Source: Pseudomonas fluorescens
Lineage (GTDB): Bacteria > Pseudomonadota > Gammaproteobacteria > Pseudomonadales > Pseudomonadaceae
NCBI RefSeq assembly: GCF_902498065.1
Contig: NZ_CABVIR010000006.1
Span: forward strand, 62,001 to 126,000
Direction: 5' to 3'
DNA length: 64,000 nucleotides
The notes below the pieces were generated by a model, which was given only the letters and a program-made list of their open reading frames with translations, did not search any database and was not told the origin of the DNA. The position numbers and the translations under genes were made by a program. Below are positions 27,577 through 36,247 of the stretch, one piece after another (within the stretch, counting starts at the first letter, position 1; each line of letters begins with the position of its first letter).

Positions 27577-29256
27577 ATGAGTAACAAGAATAACGATGAC
27601 TTGAAGTATCAAGCCTCGGAAAACACCTTGGGGCTTAATCCTGTCGTTGGGCTGCGCGGAAAGGATCTGCTGGCTTCTGCTCGGATGGTGCTCAGGCAGG
27701 CCATCAAACAACCAATTCACAGTGCCAAGCATGTCGCTCATTTCGGCCTCGAACTGAAGAATGTGCTGTTCGGCAAATCCGAGTTGCTGCCGACCAGCGA
27801 TGACCGTCGCTTCGCCGATCCGGCCTGGAGCCAGAACCCGCTCTACAAACGTTATCTGCAAACCTACCTGGCGTGGCGCAAGGAACTCCACGACTGGATC
27901 GACGACAGTAACCTGGGGCCCAAGGACACGGCACGCGGGCATTTCGTGATCAACCTCATGACCGAAGCCATGGCCCCGACCAACAGTGCGGCCAACCCGG
28001 CGGCGGTCAAACGCTTCTTCGAAACCGGTGGCAAGAGCCTGCTCGACGGCCTCTCGCACCTGGCCAAGGATCTGGTAAATAACGGCGGCATGCCGAGCCA
28101 GGTCAACATGGGCGCCTTCGAGGTTGGCAAGAGCCTGGGCGTGACCGAAGGTGCGGTGGTTTTCCGCAACGACGTGCTGGAGCTGATCCAGTACCGGCCG
28201 ACCACCGAGCAAGTGCACGAGCGCCCGTTGCTGGTGGTTCCGCCGCAGATCAACAAGTTTTATGTATTCGACCTGAGCCCGGACAAAAGCCTGGCGCGTT
28301 TCTGCCTGCGCAATCACGTGCAGACGTTCATCGTCAGCTGGCGCAACCCGACCAAGGAGCAACGCGAGTGGGGTCTGTCGACCTACATCGAAGCGCTCAA
28401 GGAAGCGGTCGATGTGGTCACAGCGATCACCGGCAGCAAAGACGTGAACATGCTCGGCGCCTGCTCCGGCGGCATCACCTGCACCGCGCTGCTGGGCCAC
28501 TACGCGGCGATCGGCGAGAACAAGGTCAACGCCCTGACGCTGCTGGTCAGCGTGCTGGACACCACCCTGGACAGCGACGTGGCCCTGTTCGTCGACGAGC
28601 AGACCCTCGAAGCCGCCAAGCGCCACTCCTATCAGGCCGGTGTGCTGGAAGGCCGCGACATGGCGAAAGTCTTCGCCTGGATGCGCCCCAACGATTTGAT
28701 CTGGAACTACTGGGTGAACAACTACCTGCTCGGCAACGAGCCGCCAGTGTTCGACATCCTGTTCTGGAACAACGACACCACCCGATTGCCCGCTGCGTTC
28801 CACGGCGACCTGATCGAGATGTTCAAAAACAATCCGCTGATCCGCCCGGATGCACTGGAAGTGTGCGGCACGCCGATCGACCTGAAGCAGGTCACGGCCG
28901 ACATCTTTTCCCTGGCCGGCACCAACGACCACATCACTCCTTGGAAGTCCTGCTACAAGTCGGCGCAACTGTTCGGCGGCAAGGTTGAGTTTGTGCTGTC
29001 CAGCAGCGGGCATATCCAGAGCATTCTGAACCCCCCGGGCAATCCGAAATCGCGCTACATGACAAGCGTTGAGATGCCGTTGAAGGCTGAGGACTGGCAG
29101 GAAAATTCCACCAAGCACACCGATTCCTGGTGGCTGCACTGGCAAGCCTGGCAGGCCGAGCGTTCGGGCGAACTGAAAAAATCTCCGACAAAACTGGGCA
29201 GCAAGGCTTATCCCGCGGGCGAAGCAGCGCCGGGCACTTATGTACACGAGCGGTAA
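27577..29256 (+). CDS. phaC1: Class II poly(3-hydroxyalkanoate) synthase 1
   Basis: Polymerises (R)-3-hydroxyacyl-CoA (medium chain) into PHA on the granule surface. It has 559 aa with the N-terminal synthase domain and an alpha/beta hydrolase core. The lipase-like box is GACSGG with Cys296, and the other catalytic residues are at the family positions: Asp451 (TNDHIT) and His479 (SSGHIQS). First gene of phaC1-phaZ-phaC2-phaD. A Crc/Hfq-type motif overlaps its first codons and a strong hairpin separates it from phaZ. Confidence 0.98.
   Translation: MSNKNNDDLKYQASENTLGLNPVVGLRGKDLLASARMVLRQAIKQPIHSAKHVAHFGLELKNVLFGKSELLPTSDDRRFADPAWSQNPLYKRYLQTYLAWRKELHDWIDDSNLGPKDTARGHFVINLMTEAMAPTNSAANPAAVKRFFETGGKSLLDGLSHLAKDLVNNGGMPSQVNMGAFEVGKSLGVTEGAVVFRNDVLELIQYRPTTEQVHERPLLVVPPQINKFYVFDLSPDKSLARFCLRNHVQTFIVSWRNPTKEQREWGLSTYIEALKEAVDVVTAITGSKDVNMLGACSGGITCTALLGHYAAIGENKVNALTLLVSVLDTTLDSDVALFVDEQTLEAAKRHSYQAGVLEGRDMAKVFAWMRPNDLIWNYWVNNYLLGNEPPVFDILFWNNDTTRLPAAFHGDLIEMFKNNPLIRPDALEVCGTPIDLKQVTADIFSLAGTNDHITPWKSCYKSAQLFGGKVEFVLSSSGHIQSILNPPGNPKSRYMTSVEMPLKAEDWQENSTKHTDSWWLHWQAWQAERSGELKKSPTKLGSKAYPAGEAAPGTYVHER
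27583..27590 (+). promoter_or_regulatory. Crc/Hfq CA motif at the phaC1 start
   Basis: AACAAGAA in codons 3-5 fits the AAnAAnAA target at which Hfq-Crc blocks translation in pseudomonads. Crc repression of phaC1 translation is reported for P. putida; the motif here is seen directly, its activity is inferred. Confidence 0.6.
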
Positions 29257-29265
29257 CTGACACAC

Positions 29266-29315
29266 CCCGATCCGCTGCAGGAGCTGAGCCTGCTCAGCGC
29301 CTGCAGCGGATCGGG
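29266..29315 (+). terminator. Very stable phaC1-phaZ intergenic hairpin
   Basis: CCCGATCCGCTGCAGG (29266-29281) pairs perfectly with 29300-29315 (16 bp). Inside it, one mismatch is followed by a further 6-bp stem GCTGAG/CTCAGC and a 4-nt loop. It begins 10 bp after the phaC1 stop. No U-run follows, so partial termination or 3'-end protection of phaC1 mRNA is more likely than full termination. Confidence 0.7.
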
Positions 29316-29340
29316 ATAATTAACCCACAGGGCTTGAAGC

Positions 29341-30195
29341 ATGCCGCAACCGTTCATTTTTCGTACCGTCGACCTGGATGGCCAGACCCTCCGCACGGCA
29401 GTACGCCCCGGCAAGCCTCACTTGACGCCCTTGCTGATTTTCAACGGCATCGGCGCCAACCTTGAGCTGGTGTTTCCGTTCGTCGCGGCGCTGGACCCGG
29501 ACCTCGAAGTCATCGCTTTCGACGTGCCCGGTGTCGGCGGTTCGTCGACGCCGAACCGGCCCTATCGTTTTCCGGGCCTGGCCAAGCTCACGGCGCGGAT
29601 GCTCGACTATCTCGATTACGGGCAAGTGAACGTGATCGGCGTGTCGTGGGGCGGCGCCCTCGCCCAGCAGTTTGCTTACGACTACCCCGAGCGCTGCAAG
29701 AAACTGGTGCTGGCGGCGACCGCGGCGGGTGCGGTGATGGTGCCGGGCAAACCAAAAGTGCTGTGGATGATGGCCAGCCCACGGCGTTACATCCAGCCGT
29801 CTCACGTGATCCGCATTGCGCCGATGATCTACGGCGGCTCGTTCCGTCGCGATCCGACACTGGCGGCCAGCCATGCGGCAAAGGTACGTTCGGCGGGCAA
29901 GCTTGGTTACTACTGGCAGCTGTTCGCCGGGCTCGGCTGGACCAGCATTCACTGGCTGCACAAGATCAACCAGCCGACGCTGGTACTGGCCGGCGACGAT
30001 GACCCGCTGATCCCTTTGATCAACATGCGCATGTTGGCCTGGCGGATTCCCAATGCCCAGTTGCACATCATCGATGACGGGCACCTGTTCCTGATCACGC
30101 GCGCCGAGGCCGTGGCGCCGATCATCATGAAGTTTCTCGAGGAAGAACGGCAGCGCGCCGTGATGCATCCGCATCCGTCGCCATTGGGCGGTTAA
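29341..30195 (+). CDS. phaZ: Intracellular PHA depolymerase
   Basis: Granule-associated alpha/beta hydrolase that mobilises medium-chain-length PHA to 3-hydroxyacids. The 284-aa sequence has the lipase box GVSWGG with Ser102, Asp221 (GDDDP) and His248 (DDGHLFL), the triad positions known for PhaZ of P. putida. It sits between the two synthase genes, as in all mcl-PHA loci. Confidence 0.97.
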   Translation: MPQPFIFRTVDLDGQTLRTAVRPGKPHLTPLLIFNGIGANLELVFPFVAALDPDLEVIAFDVPGVGGSSTPNRPYRFPGLAKLTARMLDYLDYGQVNVIGVSWGGALAQQFAYDYPERCKKLVLAATAAGAVMVPGKPKVLWMMASPRRYIQPSHVIRIAPMIYGGSFRRDPTLAASHAAKVRSAGKLGYYWQLFAGLGWTSIHWLHKINQPTLVLAGDDDPLIPLINMRMLAWRIPNAQLHIIDDGHLFLITRAEAVAPIIMKFLEEERQRAVMHPHPSPLGG

Positions 30196-30309
30196 CCGGC
30201 ACATTGTCAGTCGGCAGGACGCCGCGCCGCGCAACAACCCGCTACAGCGTCTATGGTGTTCTGGTTCGGTGTGTTTGTATTTGGCCTGAAGACGAAGGAG
30301 TGTTGAGTC

Positions 30310-31992
30310 ATGCGCGAGAAGCCAGCGAGGGAATCTTTACCCACTCCCGCCGCGTTCATCAACGCACAGAGTGCGATTACCGGCCTGCGTGGTCGGGATT
30401 TGCTGTCGACCCTGCGCAGCGTTGCCGCCCATGGTTTGCGCAACCCGGTACACAGCGCCCGCCATGCGTTGAAGCTGGGCGGTCAACTGGGGCGGGTGTT
30501 GCTGGGCGAAACCCTGCACCCGACCAACCCCAACGACAGTCGCTTCGCTGACCCGGCCTGGAGCCTCAACCCGTTTTATCGCCGAAGCTTGCAGGCTTAC
30601 CTGAGTTGGCAGAAGCAGGTCAAAAGCTGGATCGACGAAAGCAACATGAACCCGGATGATCGCGCCCGCGCGCACTTCGCGTTCGCCTTGCTCAATGATG
30701 CGGTGTCACCGTCCAACACCCTGCTCAACCCGCTGGCGATCAAGGAAATCTTCAACTCCGGCGGCAACAGCCTTGTGCGTGGCATCAGTCATCTGGTCGA
30801 TGATTTCCTGCACAACGACGGCCTGCCCAGGCAAGTCACCAAACAGGCATTCGAGGTCGGCAAGACCGTCGCCACCACCACCGGCTCCGTGGTGTTTCGC
30901 AATGAGCTGCTGGAGCTGATCCAGTACAAGCCGATGAGCGAAAAGCAGTATTCCAAACCGCTGCTGGTGGTGCCGCCACAGATCAACAAGTACTACATTT
31001 TCGACCTGAGCCCGAGCAACAGCTTCGTCCAGTTCGCCCTGAAAAACGGCCTGCAGACCTTCATGATCAGTTGGCGCAACCCGGATGTGCGTCATCGCGA
31101 ATGGGGCCTATCGACGTACGTCGAAGCCGTCGAAGAAGCGATGAATGTGTGCCGGGCGATTACCGGTGCCCGGGAAGTGAATCTGATGGGCGCTTGCGCC
31201 GGCGGGCTGACCATCGCCGCGCTGCAAGGCCATTTGCAAGCCAAACGGCAGTTGCGCCGGGTATCCAGCGCAACCTATCTGGTGAGCCTGCTCGACAGTC
31301 AGATGGAGAGCCCCGCGACCCTGTTCGCCGACGAACAGACCCTGGAAGCGGCCAAACGTCGGTCGTATCAGAAAGGCGTACTGGATGGCCGAGACATGGC
31401 CAAGGTCTTCGCCTGGATGCGCCCCAACGATTTGATCTGGAGCTACTTCGTCAACAACTACCTGTTGGGCAAGGAGCCGCCGGCGTTCGACATCCTCTAT
31501 TGGAACAACGACAACACGCGTCTGCCGGCGGCCTTTCACGGCGACCTGCTGGACTTCTTCAAGCACAACCCGCTGAGTCATCCGGGCGGCCTGGAAGTGT
31601 GCGGCACGCCGATCGATTTGCAGAAAGTCACGGTCGACAGCTTCAGCGTGGCCGGCATCAACGACCACATCACCCCATGGGATGCGGTGTATCGCTCGAC
31701 GCTGCTACTGGGTGGCGAGCGGCGCTTCGTGCTGTCCAATAGCGGTCATGTGCAGAGCATCCTCAACCCGCCTTCCAACCCGAAAGCCAATTTCATCGAA
31801 AGCACGAAACTGAGCGGCGATCCCCGGGCCTGGTATTACGACGCCAAGCAAGTCGACGGCAGTTGGTGGACGCAGTGGCTGGGCTGGATTCAGGAACGCT
31901 CGGGCGCACAGAAAGAAACCCACATGGCGCTCGGCAACCAGAACTATCCACCGATGGAGGCGGCACCCGGTACTTACGTGCGCGTGCGCTGA
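30310..31992 (+). CDS. phaC2: Class II poly(3-hydroxyalkanoate) synthase 2
   Basis: Second mcl-PHA synthase, 560 aa and clearly paralogous to PhaC1. The box is GACAGG with Cys296; Asp (GINDHIT) and His (NSGHVQS) are conserved. AAGGAG lies upstream of ATG 30310. About 115 bp separate it from phaZ. Confidence 0.97.
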   Translation: MREKPARESLPTPAAFINAQSAITGLRGRDLLSTLRSVAAHGLRNPVHSARHALKLGGQLGRVLLGETLHPTNPNDSRFADPAWSLNPFYRRSLQAYLSWQKQVKSWIDESNMNPDDRARAHFAFALLNDAVSPSNTLLNPLAIKEIFNSGGNSLVRGISHLVDDFLHNDGLPRQVTKQAFEVGKTVATTTGSVVFRNELLELIQYKPMSEKQYSKPLLVVPPQINKYYIFDLSPSNSFVQFALKNGLQTFMISWRNPDVRHREWGLSTYVEAVEEAMNVCRAITGAREVNLMGACAGGLTIAALQGHLQAKRQLRRVSSATYLVSLLDSQMESPATLFADEQTLEAAKRRSYQKGVLDGRDMAKVFAWMRPNDLIWSYFVNNYLLGKEPPAFDILYWNNDNTRLPAAFHGDLLDFFKHNPLSHPGGLEVCGTPIDLQKVTVDSFSVAGINDHITPWDAVYRSTLLLGGERRFVLSNSGHVQSILNPPSNPKANFIESTKLSGDPRAWYYDAKQVDGSWWTQWLGWIQERSGAQKETHMALGNQNYPPMEAAPGTYVRVR

Positions 31993-32051
31993 CGCTCAAC
32001 ACACCACGGCCGGCATCGACCGTGGCATGACCTGATCATTAAGAAGACTGG

Positions 32052-32672
32052 ATGAAAACCCGCGACCGGATCCTCGAATGTGCCCTGCAGTTGTTTAACC
32101 AGAAGGGCGAACCGAACGTCTCCACCATGGAAGTTGCCAACGAAATGGGCATCAGCCCGGGCAACCTCTACTACCACTTCCACGGCAAGGAACCGCTGAT
32201 TCTCGGGTTGTTCGAGCGCTTCCAGGCGGAGCTCGCGCCGCTGCTCGATCCGCCGTCCGACGTAGAACTGGCCCCTGAAGACTATTGGCTGTTTCTGCAT
32301 TTGATCGTCGAGCGCCTGGCTCATTATCGGTTTCTGTTCCAGGACCTGTCGAACCTCGCCGGGCGACTGCCGAAACTGGCCAAAGGAATACGCAATCTGC
32401 TCAATGCGCTGAAGCGCACGCTGGCGTCATTGCTCGCGCGGCTGAAGGCTCAGGGGCAGTTGGTCAGCGACACCCAGGCGTTGGGGCAATTGGTGGAACA
32501 GATCACCATGACGTTGCTGTTCTCGCTGGATTATCAGCGGATTCTGGATCGCGAGGGCGAGGTGAGGCTGGTGGTGTATCAGATCATGATGCTGGTGGCA
32601 CCGCACTTGTTGCCGCCGATCAAAGTGGCGACCGAGCAACTGGCGTTGCAGTATCTTGAAGAACACGAATAA
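32052..32672 (+). CDS. phaD: TetR-family regulator PhaD
   Basis: TetR-family activator of the phaC1 and phaIF promoters, 206 aa. The N-terminal helix-turn-helix (about 8-52: MEVANEMGISPGNLYYHFHGKE) is intact; the C-terminal ligand domain is all-alpha. In P. putida it is thought to sense a fatty-acid catabolite. Last gene of the phaC1ZC2D group, 59 bp after phaC2. Confidence 0.95.
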   Translation: MKTRDRILECALQLFNQKGEPNVSTMEVANEMGISPGNLYYHFHGKEPLILGLFERFQAELAPLLDPPSDVELAPEDYWLFLHLIVERLAHYRFLFQDLSNLAGRLPKLAKGIRNLLNALKRTLASLLARLKAQGQLVSDTQALGQLVEQITMTLLFSLDYQRILDREGEVRLVVYQIMMLVAPHLLPPIKVATEQLALQYLEEHE

Positions 32673-32680
32673 CCCCTGAA

Positions 32681-32795
32681 CACCGCGGCCCTTGTGGGAG
32701 CTAGCCTGCTAGCGATAGCGATTTATTCGTCGACATTGTTGTTGACTGATGAACCGCTATCGCTAGCAGGCTAGCCCCCACAGGGGGCCGCGGTG
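32681..32795. repeat. Long BIME between phaD and phaF
   Basis: Two arms of about 40 nt (32681-32720 and 32755-32795) that are nearly perfect inverse copies (GTGGGAGCTAGCCTGCTAGC type) around a 34-nt core. A near-identical core and arms recur at 34316-34406 on the other side of phaFI. Confidence 0.9.
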
Positions 32796-32820
32796 TTTGC
32801 AGAACCGTGCACAAACAAAA

Positions 32821-32852
32821 ACGCCCGACCTTTGCAGGCCGGGCGTTTTTTT
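32821..32852. terminator. Bidirectional terminator between phaD and phaF
   Basis: ACGCCCG/CGGGCGT stem with short inner pairing, T-run TTTTTTTT on the plus side (32845-32852) and an A-rich stretch on the other, so it can end both phaD (+) and phaF (-) transcripts. Confidence 0.8.
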
Positions 32853-32863
32853 GAGCCCTGAAA

Positions 32864-33751
32864 TCAGGACTGACTGGTTGGCGTCGATGGAGCTGGCGCG
32901 GCAGTCGGGGATGCAACAGGGGTCGGCGCGGTAGCAGAGTTCGAAGTGCTGACCGGAGTCGACGGGGCTGCCGGTTTGGCGGCCGCCACTGCTGGTTTTG
33001 GAGCAGCGGCTTTCGGCGCTGCCGGTTTTTTCACTGCAGGCTTTTTCGCTGCAGCAGATTTTGCTGCCGGCTTGGCTGCCGGTTTGGCGGCTGCGGTTTT
33101 CGCTGCAGGCTTGGCAGCTGGTTTAGCTGCGGCTTTGGCGGCGACCGGTTTGGCCGCTGGCTTGGCTGCTGCTGACTTGGCTGCTGCAGGTTTTGCTGCG
33201 GCCGTTTTGGCAGCCGGCTTGGCCGCTGCTTTCGCGGCGGGTTTGGCAGCCGGCTTGGCGGCAGCTTTTACCAGTGGCTTGGCAGCGGTTTTGGTCGCTG
33301 GTTTGGCGGCGGCGGTTTTCGCCGCAACTGGCGCAACCTTGGCGCCGGTGAGTTTTTCGATTTGCTTGGTCAGGGTATCGACCTTGCTGTGCAGCGCTTT
33401 CACTTCATTACGGCTCGGTACACCCAAGCGCGAAATGGCGCTGTTCAGGCGCTTGTCGAAAGCCCCTTCCAGCTCATCCCACTTGCCCAGCGCACGATCT
33501 TTCACGCCAGTGATGCGCGATTTTGCCGAGGAAGCGGAGTCCTTGACGTCATCGACTTTCTTGCCGACAGCGCTCTTGGTGAGCTTCTCTGCTTTCTCGC
33601 CGTCTTTGACCAATGTATCGAAGAGCTTGCTGCCGTCAGTGTCGATCTTCGAGTACACGCCTAAACCAGCCAGCCAGATTTTGCGGGAGTAGTCTTCGAC
33701 TTTCCCGATCCACGAGCTGCCTTCTTTTTCGGTGTTCTTTTTACCAGCCAT
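32864..33751 (-). CDS. phaF: PHA granule-associated phasin PhaF
   Basis: Phasin and nucleoid-binding protein, 295 aa. Residues 1-140 form the amphipathic granule-binding domain (IWLAGLGVYSKI, leading to a short leucine-zipper-like stretch near 120-135, VDTLTKQIEKL). Residues about 145-265 are a histone H1-like tail of AAKPA-type repeats that binds DNA and distributes granules at division. The repeats are coding, not an intergenic array. It follows phaI by 10 bp. Confidence 0.96.
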   Translation of the reverse strand: MAGKKNTEKEGSSWIGKVEDYSRKIWLAGLGVYSKIDTDGSKLFDTLVKDGEKAEKLTKSAVGKKVDDVKDSASSAKSRITGVKDRALGKWDELEGAFDKRLNSAISRLGVPSRNEVKALHSKVDTLTKQIEKLTGAKVAPVAAKTAAAKPATKTAAKPLVKAAAKPAAKPAAKAAAKPAAKTAAAKPAAAKSAAAKPAAKPVAAKAAAKPAAKPAAKTAAAKPAAKPAAKSAAAKKPAVKKPAAPKAAAPKPAVAAAKPAAPSTPVSTSNSATAPTPVASPTAAPAPSTPTSQS

Positions 33752-33761
33752 CCCGTTCTCC

Positions 33762-34184
33762 TTAAGATTTACGCGCGACGCGTTCGAGCAATGCCGTCAA
33801 CTCATCGAGCTTAGCAGACAGTGTCTCAACGTCATGTTTAGACGGAATGCCGATACGATTCAAGGCACTTGCAACACGCGAGTCAAAAGCCTTCTCGACC
33901 TTGTCGAGTTGAACTTCGACCTTGCCTTTGAAGGTACTCACTTCGCTCTTGGCTTCATCGATCTCGGCGTTAGCGGCTTCAAGTTTCTCGGCAACTACCT
34001 TTTTGCCTTTCTTTTCAACAGCTTGACCTTCTTTGATCAACTCTTGAAAGTATTCGCTGCCCTCTTGGCCGACCTTGGCGTAGGCACCCAGGCCTGCCAG
34101 CCAGATCTTGCGGGCATAGGATTTGACGTCGCTCAGAGCGGTTGTCGAAGCGTCGATTTTTTTCTTCAAAATAACTTTGGCCAT
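33762..34184 (-). CDS. phaI: PHA granule-associated phasin PhaI
   Basis: Small phasin, 140 aa, homologous to the N-terminal half of PhaF (KIWLAGLGAYAKV; coiled-coil end KHDVETLSAKLDEL). It covers PHA granules. The start is ATG 34184 (AKVILKKK) with GAGGTG upstream; the frame extends 20 codons further but these are not conserved-looking. An AAGAAAAA stretch in the first codons also fits a Crc/Hfq motif. First gene of phaIF, activated by PhaD in relatives. Confidence 0.95.
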   Translation of the reverse strand: MAKVILKKKIDASTTALSDVKSYARKIWLAGLGAYAKVGQEGSEYFQELIKEGQAVEKKGKKVVAEKLEAANAEIDEAKSEVSTFKGKVEVQLDKVEKAFDSRVASALNRIGIPSKHDVETLSAKLDELTALLERVARKS

Positions 34185-34315
34185 GGTGCACCTCACGCGC
34201 AAAAGGTTTGAGGAACTGCCCGCGAAAGTGTCGGGCTCATGCACAAAGTAGGGAGAAAAATTAGAAACGGCACCCTAACAACTGACATAAACCTCTGGCG
34301 ACACCACAAAACAAA

Positions 34316-34406
34316 TGTGGGAGCCAGCCTGCTGGCCATAGCGATTTATCCGTCGACATTGTCGTTGACTGATGAAACGCTATCGCTAGCAGGCTAGCTC
34401 CCACAG
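34316..34406. repeat. Long BIME upstream of phaI
   Basis: Inverted arms 34316-34343 and 34379-34406 around a core that differs from the core at 32721-32754 by only a few bases. The two copies bracket the phaIF operon and its terminator. Confidence 0.9.
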
Positions 34407-34422
34407 GGGCTTCAATGCGGGC

Positions 34423-34698
34423 TCAGACCAACGCTTTATCGAGGGCCTTTTCGATTTCCGATTTGATCATGCCGCTCATGGCCGACATCATCAGACCCAA
34501 CTCTACATCGACACGGATCGAATCTTCGCTGACATGCACCGCGCCCTTCACCCCGGAACGCTTGAGGTTCAAGGTGTCGCCGGACCACTGCGGCTCCAGG
34601 CCATATTGATCGGACAGTTTCTGCGCCAACTGGTCGGCCTTCTCGCGGGCCGCTTCCTTGCCCAGGCCGTGGGCACGTTCAACACTAATACGGGCCAT
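34423..34698 (-). CDS. Polyhydroxyalkanoic acid system family protein
   Basis: A 91-aa protein of the PHA-system family (TIGR02610/PHA_gran_rgn type), commonly encoded beside phasin genes and ubiE in pseudomonads. Features: MARISVERAHGLGKEAA at the N-terminus and a predicted beta-rich middle. No catalytic motif is visible and its molecular role is not established to my knowledge. Confidence 0.8.
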   Translation of the reverse strand: MARISVERAHGLGKEAAREKADQLAQKLSDQYGLEPQWSGDTLNLKRSGVKGAVHVSEDSIRVDVELGLMMSAMSGMIKSEIEKALDKALV

Positions 34699-34853
34699 CG
34701 AATGACTCCTGCTTTATGGATACTTTCCTGAAGCATCTTGACCCTGACTGCGTCAAAACGTCCCGGCGGTTCTACATCTTACCTTCAGCCTTGCCAAGAC
34801 AAAGCAGGCCACCGGGATTAGAATGTCCCGCATTCTCTTCTGGTGACAGCGAT

Positions 34854-35624
34854 ATGACTGATCAGCGCAAAGGCAGCGATGCCGAACCCACCACGCACTT
34901 CGGTTTCAAAAACGTTCCGGAAAGCCAAAAAGCGGAAAAAGTCGCTGAGGTTTTCCACTCGGTAGCCGCCAAGTACGACTTGATGAACGACCTCCTGTCG
35001 GGCGGCATGCACCGTTTGTGGAAGCGTTTTGCGATCGAACTGTCGGGCGTTCGCACCGGCAACCGCGTGCTGGACATTGCCGGCGGCACCGGCGACCTGA
35101 CCAAAAAATTCTCGCACCTCGTGGGCCCGACCGGCCAGGTGGTGTTGGCCGACATCAATGAATCCATGCTCAAGGTCGGTCGTGACCGCCTGCTGGATCT
35201 GGGTGTGGCCGGCAACGTCGAATTCGTTCAGGCCGACGCTGAAAAGCTGCCGTTCCCGGACAACCATTTCGACTGCGTGACCATCGCCTTCGGCCTGCGT
35301 AACGTGACGCATAAAGAAGACGCCCTGCGTTCGATGCTGCGCGTACTCAAACCGGGCGGCCGTTTGCTGGTGCTGGAATTCTCCAAGCCGACCAACGCGC
35401 TGATGTCCAAAGCCTACGACGCCTACTCGTTCGCCTTCATGCCTTTGATGGGCAAGCTGATCACCAATGACTCGGAAAGCTATCGCTACCTGGCCGAATC
35501 GATCCGCATGCACCCGAACCAGGAAACCCTGAAGTCGATGATGGTCGAGGCCGGTTTCGACCGCGTGACCTACCACAACATGACCGCAGGCATCGTCGCC
35601 CTGCACCGCGGCATCAAACCCTGA
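34854..35624 (+). CDS. ubiE: Ubiquinone/menaquinone C-methyltransferase UbiE
   Basis: SAM-dependent C-methyltransferase of ubiquinone synthesis. The 256-aa sequence has motif I LDIAGGTGDLTKKF, the UbiE signatures YDLMNDLLSGGMHR and FGLRNVT, and the C-terminal YHNMTAGIVALHRG. The start is ATG 34854; upstream in-frame sequence is not protein-like. It overlaps ubiJ by one base (TGATG). Confidence 0.97.
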   Translation: MTDQRKGSDAEPTTHFGFKNVPESQKAEKVAEVFHSVAAKYDLMNDLLSGGMHRLWKRFAIELSGVRTGNRVLDIAGGTGDLTKKFSHLVGPTGQVVLADINESMLKVGRDRLLDLGVAGNVEFVQADAEKLPFPDNHFDCVTIAFGLRNVTHKEDALRSMLRVLKPGGRLLVLEFSKPTNALMSKAYDAYSFAFMPLMGKLITNDSESYRYLAESIRMHPNQETLKSMMVEAGFDRVTYHNMTAGIVALHRGIKP

Positions 35625-36247
35625 TGTTGCTGGCCGGCCTGCTCGCCAGCGTAGAACTCGGTCTGAACCGGGTGCTGCGTCTCGACAGCACGGCGCTACC
35701 GCGGCTGGCGCATTTGAGCGGCAGAGTGATTGCCGTCAACTGCCGAAGCCCGGCGCTGCAACTGTTCATCCTGCCCAGCGACGAAGGCTTGATGTTGGCG
35801 TCCCACTGGGAAACCGGCGCCGACTGCACCTTGCGTGCACCGGCCTCCAGCCTGTTGAAACTGGCGATGAGCAAGGACAAGACCTCGGTCCTGCATGGCC
35901 CTGAAGTTGAACTCGACGGTGACAGCGGCGTGTTGCTGGAACTGGCGGCGATCCTTCAGGACCTCGAGCTGGACTGGGAGTACGAACTCTCGCGCTGGCT
36001 GGGACCTGTGGCCACGCACCTGGTCGGCGGCCACCTGCGCAGCCGCGCACGCTGGTATCAGCAAGGATTTGCCAGCCTGGGTCAGAACCTGGGCGAGTAC
36101 CTGGCCGAAGAATCGCGCACCCTCGTCGGTCAGCGCGAAGCCGAAGCACGATTCAGTGAACTGGACCAGATCAAACTCGATCTGGAACGTCTCGAGGCGC
36201 GTTTCGAGCGCCTTTCCCGATCCCTCGACCCAAGCGATAACGCATGA
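35624..36247 (+). CDS. ubiJ: Ubiquinone biosynthesis accessory factor UbiJ (SCP2 domain)
   Basis: Lipid-binding accessory factor of the Ubi complex, 207 aa: an SCP2/sterol-carrier-type domain (about 15-115) and a C-terminal coiled coil (about 165-205, KLDLERLEARFERL). Sits in the conserved ubiE-ubiJ-ubiB order with start/stop overlaps on both sides. Confidence 0.93.
   Translation: MLLAGLLASVELGLNRVLRLDSTALPRLAHLSGRVIAVNCRSPALQLFILPSDEGLMLASHWETGADCTLRAPASSLLKLAMSKDKTSVLHGPEVELDGDSGVLLELAAILQDLELDWEYELSRWLGPVATHLVGGHLRSRARWYQQGFASLGQNLGEYLAEESRTLVGQREAEARFSELDQIKLDLERLEARFERLSRSLDPSDNA

Noticed and set aside
32946..33310. Apparent tandem repeats
   Set aside because: They are the AAKPA-type codon repeats of the PhaF histone-like tail, in frame and coding, not a CRISPR or satellite array.
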